64,000 bases of DNA from Flaveria trinervia. Lineage: Eukaryota; Streptophyta; Magnoliopsida; Asterales; Asteraceae. The translations under genes were made by a program, and so were the position numbers. The notes beneath the pieces are model-generated. The model saw only the letters and a list, made by a program, of their open reading frames with translations, was not told the origin of the DNA and did not search any database. The stretch lies in contig CM046453.1 in NCBI GenBank assembly GCA_025506515.1, positions 39,377,727-39,441,726 of the forward strand, in the 5' to 3' direction. Shown in pieces: positions 23,942 through 35,446 of the stretch. Position 1 is the first letter of the stretch. Each line of letters opens with the position of its first letter.

Positions 23942-25119
23942 AGTCCACCCCCCTTAAATAGGTTACGTCCCCGAAACCTGTTATCCTCAAAAAATTGTGG
24001 GTAATGTTGTCTCATCTCTTCTTCAGTCTCCCATGTACACTCGGATCCCTTCCTGTGCTTCAGCTGTACACGCACAAGAGGAACCACTTTATTCCTCAGC
24101 CTCTTCTTCTTTCGATCAATTATTGCCACTGGTTGCTCCACGTAATTGAGCCGTTCATTTACATCAATATCCTCTACTGGTATAACCATATCCTCGTCTA
24201 CTAAACATTTCCTTAGATGGGATACATGGAATGTCGGGTGAATTCCACTTAACTCATCTGGTAAATCCACCCTATAGGCCACCTCTCCTACTCTAGCAAT
24301 GATTCGGAAAGGCCCTATATACCTTGGGCTCAACTTGCCCCACTTTCTGAATCTGATAATACCCTTCCAAGGTGAGACCTTCAACATAACCCGGTCACCC
24401 ACCCTAAACTCAATCGGTCTGCGTCGTTTATCCGCATACGACTTCTGTCTATCCTTGGCTGCCTCCATGAAGGTTTTAATCCTTTCAAGCTTCACGATCG
24501 TAGCCTCCATCACCTCAACGCTCCTTAACTCTTTGTGACCAATATCACCCCAATAGATGGGTGTTCTGCATCTTTTTCCGTATAGCATCTCATAAGGGGG
24601 CATACCGATACTAGCATGATAACTGTTGTTATATGAGAACTCAGCTAACGGTAAGTGGTCATCCCAACTTGCTCCAAAATCAGTAACGCAAGCACAAAGC
24701 ATATCCTCCAAGGTCTGAATGGTCCTTTCTGACTGACCATCGGTTTGAGTATGATAAGATGTGATAATATGTAATCTCGTCCCCATCACATCGTGAAATT
24801 TCTTCCAAAATTTGGATGTAAACCGGGTGTCGCGATCCGACACAATAGACACCGGTACACCATGATGATCGAAAATCTCCTTAATGGAAAGATTTGCCAA
24901 TCTCTCGGATGAATATATCTCGCGGATCGGTAGAAAGTGAGCACTCTTCGTCAGAAGATCAACAATCACCAAAATGGCATCATACCATTTCGGGGTACGC
25001 GGCAGCTTTGTAATGAAATCCATGGTGATGTGCTCCCACTTCCATTCCGGTATATCCAAAGGTTGGATCTCGCCATATGGATTTTGGTGCTCGGCCTTCA
25101 CTTGTAAACAGTAAGGCAT
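23905..25119 (-). CDS. Gypsy chromovirus integrase core and chromodomain, open frame
   Basis: 404 open codons. Integrase core: first Asp in VIVDLLTKSAHFLPIRE, second in IVSDRDTRFTSKFW, Glu in TLEDML after HTQTDGQSERT; all three catalytic acids are present. After the core: NNSYHASIGMPPYEMLYGKR, GDRVMLKVSPWKG, SPRYIGPFRIIARVGEVAY, HPTFHVSHLRKCL, and chromodomain VQLKHRKGSECTWETEEE. The homologous ORF at 20603 stops right after FRG; here that stop is lost and the frame runs another 20 codons through the polypurine tract into the LTR. The first residues overlap the preceding zinc-region ORF in another frame, so a frameshift separates them. Confidence 0.92.
   Translation of the reverse strand: MPYCLQVKAEHQNPYGEIQPLDIPEWKWEHITMDFITKLPRTPKWYDAILVIVDLLTKSAHFLPIREIYSSERLANLSIKEIFDHHGVPVSIVSDRDTRFTSKFWKKFHDVMGTRLHIITSYHTQTDGQSERTIQTLEDMLCACVTDFGASWDDHLPLAEFSYNNSYHASIGMPPYEMLYGKRCRTPIYWGDIGHKELRSVEVMEATIVKLERIKTFMEAAKDRQKSYADKRRRPIEFRVGDRVMLKVSPWKGIIRFRKWGKLSPRYIGPFRIIARVGEVAYRVDLPDELSGIHPTFHVSHLRKCLVDEDMVIPVEDIDVNERLNYVEQPVAIIDRKKKRLRNKVVPLVRVQLKHRKGSECTWETEEEMRQHYPQFFEDNRFRGRNLFKGGGLVMPVISKIDKE
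23942..23958 (-). other. Polypurine tract, inverted gypsy element
   Basis: On the minus strand TTAAGGGGGGTGGACT precedes the LTR start TGTAATGCC, as at 20609-20625. It is covered by the stop-less integrase frame. Confidence 0.85.
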
Positions 25120-25373
25120 TTACTCACATACACCACCACATCATGCTTCATGCCCAACCACCAATAATCTTTCTTCATGTCTTGATACATCTTAGTGGCA
25201 CCGGGATGAATGAAGTATAGAGTCTTGTGAGCTTCATCCAAAATCTTCACCCGTAGATCCCCAAAACGAGGAATCCACATCCTCCCGAATCGAGTTCTAA
25301 CACCTAGTGTGTTTTCACCCAACTCCGCAACCAGACCTCTCATTTTTTCAGAGTTAAGATGATCTTCTTTCAA
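25098..25373 (-). pseudogene. Gypsy integrase N-terminal zinc region
   Basis: Reads GLVAELGENTLGVRTRFGR, then DEAHKTLYFIHPGATKMYQD with the two His of the HHCC motif, then YWWLGMKHDVVVYVSKC with one Cys; the second Cys lies in the next ORF after a frameshift (YCLQVKAEHQ). This domain precedes the integrase catalytic core. Apart from the frameshift the sequence is well kept. Confidence 0.85.
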
Positions 25374-26660
25374 TGACTCATCTTAAAACTCTTTGACTTG
25401 CTTCATCATATCAGAGGTCATGATCAACCGGTATGCTTTCACCCGAATTCGGGTCTCTCTTTCCGGCTAAGGGCGTTCGCCACAGCGTTGGCTTTGGCAT
25501 GATGGTAATGGATCTCACAATCATAATCCTTTATAAGCTCCAACCACCTCCTATGCCTCATGTTCAAATCTTTCTCCTTAAAGAAGTACTTCAAGCTCTT
25601 GTGGTCGGTGAATATGGTGCACTTCGTCCCGTAAAGGTAGTGCCTCCAAATCTTTAACGCAAAGACTACGACTGCTAGCTCCAAGTCATGAGTACGATAA
25701 TTGACCTGATGAACTTTCAACTATCGAGAGGCATAGGCTAGAACCTTCCCTCTCTGCATTAACACACACCCAAACCCTGAGTAGGAAGCATCAGAATAAA
25801 CCACCAGATCTTCACTCCCATCGGGTAATGACATAACATGAGCTTGAGTCAATCTCGTGGTCAATTCTTTGAACGCCTACTCTTGAGCATGACCCCATAC
25901 AAACTTCATATCTTTCTGGGTCAACTTAGGTAGTGGAGAAGCAATCTTAGAAAATTTGGGATGAATCTTCTGTAGTAGCCCCCCAAACCCAAGAAACTAC
26001 GAATCTCGGATGGCGTCTTTGGAGACTTTCATTGCATCACCACTACCACCTTTGCCACGTACACCATAATCTCGTCGGGATTCACTACATGACCCAAAAA
26101 CTGAACTTCACGCAACCAAAATGCACACTTGGAGAACTTAGCGTCCAACTTCTCCCATCTCAATGTCTCCAGAACCTCCCGAATGTGACCGGCATGCTCT
26201 ATCACACTCTTTGAATAAATCAAGATATCATCAATAAACACAATCACTGATTTATCCAACATCGGCTGACACACTCAATTCGTCAGATCCATAAAAGTAG
26301 CTAATGTGTTACTCAAACCAAAAGACATGACAAGAAACTCATACTGACCATAACACGTGTGAAATGCTTTTTTAGAGATATCCTGCTCTTTCACCTTGAA
26401 CTGATGGTAGCCAAATCAAAGGTCTATCCTTGAAAACCAACTGGCACCTTGAAGCTGATCAAACAAGTCATCAATTCTTGTAAGGAGTAGCGGTTCTTTA
26501 TCGTCAACTTATTCAGCTCACGGTAGTCAATACACATCTTCATACTACCGTCTTTCTTCTTCACGAACAAGACCAGAGCATCCCAAGGAGAGATACTCAG
26601 TCTGATAAACCCCTTATCAAGGAGCTCTTGCCACTACTCCATCAATTCTTTCATCTTAGT
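25374..26660 (-). pseudogene. Gypsy chromovirus reverse transcriptase and RNase H
   Basis: On the minus strand RT is seen from about 26650 to 26030, with the palm motif VIVFIDDILIYSKS at about 26235 and KFSKCAFWLREVQFLGHVV downstream. RNase H runs from YSDASYSGFG (about 25795) through NYRTHDLELAVVVFALKIW, TDHKSLKYFFKEKDLN and ANAVANALSRKERPEF at 25439. A few frameshifts and stops split it. It gives the reference reading for the more damaged copy at 17341-19145. Confidence 0.88.
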
Positions 26661-27065
26661 CGGAGCCAAACGATACGGTGCCTTGGCAACAGGTTGGGCA
26701 CCCGTATCAAATTAATCTGGAACTCGATCTCACGTTCAGGTGGCACTCCTGGTAAGTCTTCTGGGAACACGTCTGGAAATTCATACACAACCGGTACATC
26801 AGAAACTTATGGTGTTGGCGTATCCACATCTTTTACGTAGGCCAAGTAGGCGCTACATCCACGCCTCATGCACCTTCCCGCCACCGCCATTGAGATTACC
26901 TTCGAAATTGTCATGACCCGATCGCCATAAACCATTACCGACTCCCGTCAGGCAGCGTCAATCGAATCATCTTCATGTGACACACAATGTTCGCCGCATA
27001 GTCCACCAACCAATCCATCCCAAGAACCATATAAAAACCACCTAAGGTCATCATGAACGGTCTAA
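26661..27065 (-). pseudogene. Gypsy protease C-terminus and protease-RT linker, cut off
   Basis: On the minus strand, VLGMDWLVDYAANIVC near 27000, a GVPPEREIEFQI-like segment near 26740 and FPEDLPG just before it, all standard for Ty3/gypsy pol ahead of RT. Similarity ends at about 27065, where plus-strand copia sequence begins. Gag and the 5' LTR of this element are absent. Confidence 0.8.
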
Positions 27066-27089
27066 CCAGAAACTTATGACCTTCTAATT

Positions 27090-27405
27090 CTCAACCCTGA
27101 TGTACCAGAAGCAGAAGAATTAGAAGACATGATCAGATTCATTTCTACTACAAGGGCAGCTTATGCCATGACAGTAAGACCCACCACATTTGAAAGCTGC
27201 ATCAGAAACTTTAGGGAGTCAGCTGAAGTTGTTGAGGATGATGGAATAAGATCACTGACGGGGAGAATTGACAGTGAGCATACACTGATTGTTACTGAAG
27301 AAAGTGTTAGAAGATGCTTGAGGTTTGGTGATGATGCTGAAGCACCATTGGAACTTGAAGATGATACCATAACCTCTTTCTTTGCAGAAATTGGTTATTA
27401 AGGTC
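27090..27405 (+). pseudogene. Fragment of a copia post-pol ORF (family C type), opposite strand to its neighbours
   Basis: The frame NPDVPEAEELEDMIRFIS continues to TITSFFAEIGY before a stop at 27401. It matches the ORF at 46958-47389 (EPNVPEVEGLRDMNIFVS .. VITTLFLETGY) along its length, including RCLRFGDDA against QCLQLGDDA. The domain resembles the N-terminal part of the ORF found after pol in the other copia families (see 55050-55442). It is only the front third of such an ORF, and it meets the tail of a family B ORF head to head near 27410. Confidence 0.72.
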
Positions 27406-27414
27406 AAGTCTCCT

Positions 27415-30384
27415 TCCAGAGCGTCCATACTGCCTCAAGAAGCTCATCATCCTTTGTTTGTCATGAGATTTCTTCATGCTCTTTGGGACGATGGCTCTTG
27501 ACTTAAAGCATTTTCCCTTACCTTTCTCTTAGTTGCATTTTGTTCTTTAAGTACTTCATGCTTAAGCTGTTTGAGGTACTCAAACTCTATGAACACAAAG
27601 GACAAAGAAAGAAGTGTAGATCCCTGGTATAGACCTCTGGCACTCTATGTAGTTGATCATATTGATCTTGTCAATCTCTTTGTCTACATGAGGTTGTTGT
27701 GGAGCCACAACCTCTTATGTAGGACTTTCTTGAAGGAGTGAGAGAGTCGGAATATGCTTGTAGAATTTCTTTTGTCCCCCCTGCTCTTTGATTTGGAGAA
27801 GTAACTTTGCAACATCTGCTTCCTTCCTCTCTCTTGACAATTCCATGTCAGCCAGTTCATTTAGCCCTTTTAAGAAGAGAGATATAATCTCATCAATGTC
27901 ATAATTCCTGGTTTGTGGGTATGTAATCCTAACAGCCCTCAAGTCATCATCTTGAGTGTTTGGTCTGGGGGCAGCCCTAATTGCAGCTTCCATGAATCCT
28001 GCAGACCTGGAGGAACTTTCTCCCCTTATCTTCCTCTTCCTATCCCTCTCCGCCTCCTCCTTAATCTGCTCAGAAGTCATTTTCCTTTTCCCTTTGTCAC
28101 TCACAAACCTTTATGACTTAGGGTGGAGAGAGCTTTGGCCTTTATTGTTTGGTGTAACTTCCAAGCTTTGGATAGAGAGAGGTTGTGATCACCTTCACTA
28201 GTAGGTGACTCACTGAGGGAATGAATTGTTGAAGTAGTTTTAGGTGTGACAGGGCTCTCAGACTCTACCATTTGACCTTTAGTCAAGGTCTCCCCTTCAA
28301 AACTAATCTTAGGGACTACCTTAACATCCACTTGACCAATAGTATCACCTAATTGTCTCTGTCTCCTTCTAAGACTGAATTCCTTAGCAATTCTATCCTA
28401 AATCCTTTGTGCAAGCTTATCAGCTTGTCCAGATTTGCTTGGATTAACAAGTGGCATGTTGATAATGTCAAGATATTCATAGTAGTTCAAGGCTTGAAAA
28501 TTGAAGACTTCTTGATGCCCTTGAACTCATTAAAGAATTAGGGCTCTTCTGTTTGCATGAGTCGTCAATGTCCATGCTTTATGAAAAATACCAAGGTTCT
28601 ATGTTTGTGATGACTTTCTTCCCTTTTCTAGTAGCATCATCCACTTGCATAGATGATCTAGAGGTTTGATCAATCACATTTACAAGTTCTTGTGTTCCTG
28701 GTTGAGCTTTTCTTAAAGGTCTCCAAGCTAGTTTTTCCTTAAGATAAGATATCTCTAGTTGTTGATCATTGACACTGTTTTGCATGGTAGTCACCTGAGA
28801 TTCAACATGACTAACCTTGGAGACTAGGAAGGTGCATGTTTTTGATAGTTTTTGCACCTTTAGCCTCAGATTCCCCTCATCTTCATCAGAAGAATCGTAG
28901 GGGGATAAGAGAATTGGACCAAAGTCTTCTCTTTTACCACCAGCATGAAGTTCTTGGCTATTAGTTTTCCTCTGCTTAGTGACAACTTCAGTTGAAGTGT
29001 GAATGGGCCGAGTTGTCATGCTTGAGGTCTGAATGACGTAATCACTTACGGAAGTGAGTGCCTTTTCCATATGGATACACTGATCAGGTTTAGAAGTATC
29101 CACCTCAATAATGGGTGATTGATGTCGGCTACAAATGGGTGACTCAGAGCACTCATCTCTATTTGAGTGGAGGGAGGAGTAGAGAGACTCATTGTAGTCA
29201 TTGAAACCTAAATCCTCATGAGTATAGAAGTCAGGTTGGAATTTGGTTGTTTAAATCTAGAGGTTGGGGATGGTAACTGTGTCCTGAAGGTTGTTCACTT
29301 AATGTTGAGGCTCAGAGTGAAGGCTTAAGGCAGCTGGGCTTGTGAGCTCATTAGGCTGAGCATGAGGAACCACAACATTGATCCTTGAAGAAATAGGAGT
29401 GGTTTGCTCCTCTAGAGAAATAGGAACTCTAACATCCACTTCCTCCTTTGTGGATGAGTATATAGGGGTCTACACAGACTCAATAACTTAAACTGTGGTT
29501 TGTTTGGATTTTCTTTTGTGGGGGTGATTTGGGTTTTTTTTGGACGTTGGGTGGTAGAAGGTGTGGGTTCAACTCTAGCTTCTTTTGCTAGGTTATCACT
29601 TTGAGTAATAAGCTTGAATATTTTTGGGACAAGAGCTGTTTCTACCCTGAGAAACCACAGTTGGTTTTGTCAAGATTTTAAAGATATGAGGCTTCATCTG
29701 TCCCAATTTAAGAATATTATCTATTTCCCTCAACTGTGATCTCAGTTCATAGTTGAGAATGTATTGAACATATCTAGAAAACATGTCATACTCCAAGGAG
29801 TCGAATTTAACAAGTAAATTTGTGTAAAAGCAAAGTAAGAGTACCTAAACTTGATCCCTGAACCATTCCATGTACTATGAAGGACAGATCATCAGGAATC
29901 TGGTCCCACCCTCCGTGCTTGTTAGACAAGATGTTGATAACCAAATGTAGCAGGTATTTCCACTAGGATGAGACCTTCCATTTCCTGAAGGTCTTTACAG
30001 AGAAATATCCCTCATAGCCCATCTACTCAAAGGAATGATTTACAAATTCCTTTGGGAAAAACAACTCACCTTCTTCATCATCCAGCTGAACATGATTGTT
30101 GATAATGGCCGGAGTGATAATGATTGTTCTCCCCTGCACTGTGGCAGATAGTGCCTTCGCCCCATCCATAATGACCTCTTGGCACGCCTTCCAAAATTCA
30201 ACAAGTGATCCTCATAAAGAGTAGGATCAATGGTAAGGAAAGTGAAGTAGTTGGACAGAGCCAAAAAATGGCAAACCTCTGGGAAACTATCTTTTTTCTC
30301 AGAGTTCAACAAAGCAACTTTGTTGTGTTGCGTGTTAAGTGGCATGGAGAAATCAAGATTGTTTTTAAGATTTAGATTGGCCAT
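27415..30384 (-). pseudogene. Family B copia ORF downstream of pol (env-like position), broken
   Basis: The start is at 30384 (MANLNLKNNLDFSMPLNTQ). The front part has the fold seen in the other families: SNYFTFLTIDPTLYEDHLL, then in another frame EFWKACQEVIMDGAKAL, TIIITPAIINNHVQLDDEEG, and MGYEGYFSV. A coiled-coil-like stretch lies at 28700-28880 (VQKLSKTCTFLVSKVSHVE). A basic segment MSDKGKRKMTSEQIKEEAE and a YPQTRNYDIDEIISLFLK part follow at 27800-28104. The tail (about 27420-27480) is cut before any stop, polypurine tract or LTR. Several frameshifts and stops are present. Function unknown. Confidence 0.72.
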
Positions 30385-31133
30385 TTTGAGAAGCTTAAGG
30401 GTGAAGGAAGATGAAGAACAAAGATGGTTTGAGAGAATTTAGGTTAGAGAAATAGTGCTAATTAAGAAGATAGTGAAAGTGAGGGGAACCGTTGGGTTTA
30501 TATGTACAAAGGATATGGGACAAAGTTAATGAAAGAGGATATATACTTTGAAAATCCAGAAGTCGGTCCCACCTCTGAAAAGTAGTTTGCTTTTGCCCAA
30601 AAAGTAGTTTTCTTGGATGTCGAGAAATCTTCCGAAGGTTATTTTGTTTCCAAAGTTCTTGAAGAAAAGCTTCTGAAGGCAAATTGACTTCGGAAGATAT
30701 TTCAAAGTTTTTTGAAAATTTTTCTTCGGAAGAGATTTACAACTCAAAGTATTTATTCTATGAAGAATAAAAACTTCCAAAAGGAAATTGCTGTCGAAAG
30801 AAAATTTTTCCTTATAAAACGTACAAGTATTTAAGTTGATTTAAGATTCGGAAGATATTTTAGAAATTTTTTCCGAAGGTAAAACTACTTATGTAAATGT
30901 TTGTTTGCTACAGCATAAGTTTTTTCCGAAGGTAATTTAAATCTTTCGAAGGAGAAAGAGATCAAGATTTTCAAAAAATTAAGGAATGTCCACTTTTTTA
31001 AAAAGATTTTACTTCCAAAGAGAACAATGGCTTATGAAGGTGATAAAATAGACAACTTTGGACACACAGGTTTTAGAAATAAAATGATTAAGCCTTTTAA
31101 GAAAAGCTACTCAAAGTTAATCATCCCAATAGC
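30385..31133 (-). other. Noncoding gap between RNase H and post-pol ORF, with CTTCCGAAG motifs
   Basis: No credible gene; short ORFs here are not conserved in the matching gap at 43042-43588. Between 30600 and 31020 there are about a dozen TTCCGAAG, TTCGGAAG or one-mismatch copies on both strands. The equivalent gap of the next family B copy and the LTR U3 carry the same motif. Confidence 0.8.
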
Positions 31134-32620
31134 TCATACAAGATATTTGAATCTTTGTTCATCAAAAGTTTTGTTGAACAGATCAGCATATTGTTCATTT
31201 GTGTTAACCTTGACTAGTTTAATTAATACCATTTCAAAGTTATCTCTAATCAAATGATACTTGATATTGATTTTCTTTGCCCTTGAGTGTTGCATATAAT
31301 TTTCTATGATAGAGATAGCACTATTGTTGTCTATATGGATGTGAGTCTCCTTGAAGTTGAATCCATAGTTCACCATCTAATTTTGAATCCAAAGTACTTG
31401 AGCATAGTAGCTTGCAGCAACAATGTATTCAGCTTCAGTTGTTGATGCAGATGCATAGGACTGTTTTTTACATTTCCAAGAGACTGTCCTTCCACCAAGA
31501 AATTGGCATCCCCCTTATGTAGACTTTACAGTCATGTTGCAGCCACCACAGTCACCATTGGTATAAGCATACAGATTAAAGTCAGAATTCTTTGGATACC
31601 AAAAGCCATGTGATGGAGCATCTTTAAAATATCTTAGAATTATATTGATGATGATTAGGTGTAACATCTTGGGGTTGGATTGATATCTTGCAAAGATACA
31701 TGTAGCAAACATGATATCAGGCATGCTAGCTATAAGGTACATAAGAGAACCAATCATTGCCCTGTAGAGATGCTCATCAACACACTCCCCCTCAAGATCA
31801 GGTCCAAGGGAGTGGTTTCTGGCTATGGGTGTCTTAGCAACCTTATAATCAGTCATCTTGAATCTTTTAAGTATGTCTTCAACATACTCTGACTGACTTA
31901 TGAAGATGCCATTGTCAACTAGCTTCACTTGAATTCCTAGAAAGAAATTGAGTTCCCCTATGGCAATTATTACAAACATGTCTTTTATCAGCTTTTCAAA
32001 GTCTTTATATAGCTTTGAATTAGTTGACCAAATGATAATGTCATCCACATATACTTGAACTAGCATAATGTCATTTCTTATTTCTTTGACGAAGAGAGTT
32101 CCTTCAATAGTACCCTTCTTGTTGCCATGCTGTCAAATATATTGTGATAGAGTCTCATATCACTTTCTTGGTGCTTCGTGCAGCCTATAAAGAGCCTATC
32201 AAGCTTGCAGACATAATTAGGATGATCAGGATTTGCAAACCAAGGTGGTTGTTTGACATACACCTCTTCATCAATCACCCCATAAAGAAAAGCACACTTG
32301 ACATCAAGCTGGTAACCTTGAAGTTCTTCGATGCAACAAAAGCTAGGAATATCCTGACAGTTTTAAGTCTTGCCCCAGGAGCAAAGACATCTATGTAATC
32401 AATTCATTCTTATTGAGTATATCCTTGAAAAACTAGTATGGCATTGTTCTTGATGACATGTACTCTGTCATCCTTCTTATTTCTAAACACCTATTTGGTT
32501 CCTATAGTAGTCTTCCCATGAGGAAGAGGACATAGGTTCCTAACCATCTACCTTTTGAATTGAAGCATCTCCTCTGGCATAGCTTCAACACAAATTCCAT
32601 CCATTAGAGCCTTATCAATT
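31134..32620 (-). pseudogene. Family B copia reverse transcriptase and RNase H
   Basis: RT: PNYVCKLDR near 32215, then a damaged LYGLK segment, then LVQVYVDDIIIWSTNS at 32060 with the catalytic YVDD, GELNFFLGIQVK, and a RAMIGSLMYLIAS block. RNase H: CGGCNMTVKST near 31530, GGCQFLGGRTVSWKC near 31490, HIHIDNNSAISI at 31340, and QYADLFNKTFDEQRFKYL at 31150. Frameshifts and stops occur near 31380-31510 and 32080. The N-terminal RT region (about 32290-32620) is present but damaged. Confidence 0.85.
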
Positions 32621-34230
32621 TTCTTTGCCTCTATTCTGGACAAGAAACAAGAGTGAAGACAAACATCATGGGTTTGTCCTCTTGTTCTTACCCTGTATCA
32701 ATTCGCCAAATATGTTTATGGAAGGGTGAGACTTGTGGATCGGTATCTAAGGGTTAATAGAAGGTTGCTTAGACAGATCAAATTTTGAGAAATTCAGACC
32801 TGGCAATAAGGATTCACCCTCCAACATTTGAAGCTCCTTCATCTGAGTTGTGTGCCTCTAAGCTGGAATTTGAAGGCACCCCAGAAGTATCAACAGGATT
32901 TGTCATTGATGTGTTGGTAGAAGCTTCATTTGCAAGATTAGTTACCACTGGAGCTTAAGATGTGTAGCTTGAAGGTCTTACTAGCTCAAATCTTGGAGCA
33001 GGATCACCTGGAGGTAATATATCTGTAGAGTATAAAACATGCGCACAAGATTTGTTAAAACAGTTGGTTACTAAATAAAGATCACATAGCCAATCAGGAC
33101 CAGAACCTTTGACACTAGGAGTGTGCTCACAGAAAGTCACATTGGCTGACTATTAAACTATTCTAGTTCTGAGATTGTATATTCTATAAGCCTTAACTTG
33201 GGAAGAGTTTCTAATAAAGTGTGTGTCATCCGACTTCTCAGCAAACCTGGCAATTTAATCTTTGATATTCAAGATGGTGCAAGGACATCCAATGACCTAA
33301 GAAAACCAATGAAAGGTTTTCTCTTAACCACGAAAACTCTATTTGCACATAGCAGGCAGTGTTGACTGCCTCTGCTCAGAAGGTGATAGGCAGTTTAGAG
33401 TCGGACAACATAGTTCTTGCAGCTTCAATAGGTGTCTTGTTTCACCTCTTAGCAACACTATTTTGCTAAGGAAACCTGGGAGCACTATATTGTCTTGTAA
33501 TACCCATTTTATCACAAAATGTATCAAGGATTTGGTTCCTGAATTCAGTTCCTTGATTACATCTTATGGTTTTGACCTTGTAATCACATTAATTCTCAAT
33601 CTTTAAAATAAAGTTCTTGAGAATCTTAGGAGTCTTATCCTTAGTTCTAAGGAAAAAGACCTAAGTTAATATTTTAAAGTCATCTATGATCACTAGATAG
33701 TAAGAGGTCTTTCCTAGACTGATTATACTGGTGGGGCCAAAGAGATCCATATGTAACAAGTAGAGGAGTAGTGATTGAGTTTCTTTCCTTTGGCATGTGA
33801 GATACTTTGTGTTGCTTCCCTTTAAGGCATGCCACACAATGGTCATCACTTGTAAACTCTTTCTTTGGCATTCCAGTTATCAAATCATTCTTAATAAGTT
33901 TATTCATGTTCTTAAAGTTTACATCACACATTCGTTTATGATAGAGGAAAGACTCTTCAATATTTGCTTTATATAGAAAGCATGAAACTTCTCGTGAGGG
34001 AGATATTTCCTCTAAGTCCATCTTGTACATGTTCCCCCTCTTGGGGCTCTGAGCAGGATATGCTCATGAGGAATGACCACCCCGGGCTTGATAACAATGC
34101 ACTCATGCTTAGTAAAAAGCATGTGATGACTCTGGTCATAAAATTGGGATACACTCAGAAGATTGTACCCAAGCTCCTTGATAAAATTTACCTTCTCAAT
34201 GCTAAGCTTACCATTTGTGATCTTTCCCAT
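32621..34230 (-). pseudogene. Family B copia integrase, with catalytic residues changed
   Basis: Gag-pre-integrase: GKITNGKLSIEKVNFIKELG at 34200. Zinc region: CVACLKGKQHKVSHM near 33840. Core: LLHMDLFGPTSI (first Asp) and VIIDDFK near 33670. The second acid lies in a segment reading CNQGTEFRNQILDTF near 33590, where SDNG is usual, so Asp is replaced by Asn. The Glu segment reads QNSVAKR near 33480 in place of NGVVERKNR, so Glu is replaced by Lys. A stop precedes it. After about 33340 the frame is broken, and 32621-33300 holds the low-conservation linker to RT (PAPRFELVRPSS). Confidence 0.8.
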
Positions 34231-34488
34231 TATTGTAATGTAACCTCCTACATCTCTTCCAAAAGCAACTGGTCCTCCATCAATTCTTTAAGACATTTAG
34301 AGCATGACCTAGTGCATGTCTTGTGCCTAGAGCAACCATTATCAATGATCCATACATTTTTGTTGTCTTGAGCTATTCCTGCACAAAAGAGATGGTTAGT
34401 TACATTTGGAAACCGAAGCCTCATTGGTATTGGGCTCATCAAAAGAAGTTGAATACAATGCAATAGTAATTGATCCTATAGTCATGTT
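34231..34488 (-). pseudogene. Family B copia protease region
   Basis: Reads NKNVWIIDNGCSRHKT, where the catalytic motif would be DSG; the Ser is changed to Asn. It is followed by LKELMEDQLLLEEM, matching the copy at 10780-11013. The family D solo LTR at 34489-35441 separates it from gag. Confidence 0.75.
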
Positions 34489-35441
34489 TATTGGGGTTTG
34501 TTAAAACAAGATTCATAGTTTCACCATTTAAACTTTGTGTAAATGCAGCGGAAACAAGCTTTATAACTTTGTTAATGAACTGAAAATTCCGGGTTTCATC
34601 TTGATATTTCAAAGCTATAAACAAAGCCAAGAACAAAGGACCTTTTTATGTGAATAAGACTAGCAATGTAAACACAAACATACATTATGGACAACAATGA
34701 AGAGGCTGCCATAAACTACCTTTTCAGCGGCAAAAGAGTAGTGATTGAAGAGGATGAGCTCCAAGAAAACTAATAAGGCACCAATGGAGGTCCTCTCAAG
34801 CTTGCATACCCCAAGCTATATGACAAACACCTTCTTGCTAGGATTTGAACACCCAAAAACAAAAGAAGAGCTGCTGGATACACTTTCAGCCGCAAGCTAC
34901 TTCAACAAGAAGAGAGAAAACCCTTTCTATCTTGTGTTCTTGAATGTAAGAGAGAGAGGAGATTTTAGTTAATGACATGGCTATAATTTTTGTTATAAGA
35001 CAACTAGGGAAAAGAAAAGAAGTCAACACCCAAGGGGGCGGCCGAAATCACCATTTCATAATGGGTTTTCCCCCAAAACTTAAAACCTGAAATAAACACA
35101 TTAACGAGTCATTAATATAAGTTATTCATATAATTAACCTTTTAATTGAATAAATCATACACACTCTCTTATTATTTGATGTTATTTAAGTAACTTAAAT
35201 AACATTGCGAACAATATCTATAAAGAAAATATCCATATAAATTGTTCAATCTCATATGCAACTTATTTAGAAAACCATTTTCTAATTGGTGTATATATAT
35301 ATATATTTAATTGTATGATCATATCATCAATTAAATATTATTTGGTGTTTGCTTAGCTAGTTATTGGGTATGACCCAACTTGGATCATGACGTACTAACC
35401 ACATCAATGTTCTATGTGTCTTGGGCATAAAGAATTAAACA
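34489..35441 (-). mobile_element. Family D solo LTR with perfect 5-bp target duplication
   Basis: On the minus strand it starts TGTTTAATTC at 35441 and ends AACCCCAATA at 34489. It is flanked by ATGTT at 34484-34488 and 35442-35446. Removing it restores continuity with the uninterrupted family B sequence at about 11085-11130. About 953 bases, similar to 40560-41529 over its whole length (both carry CCCAAGACACATAGAAC near the start and CCGCTGC near the end). No coding capacity; the 75-codon ORF at 34745 is not conserved in the other copies. Confidence 0.92.
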
Positions 35442-35446
35442 ATGTT

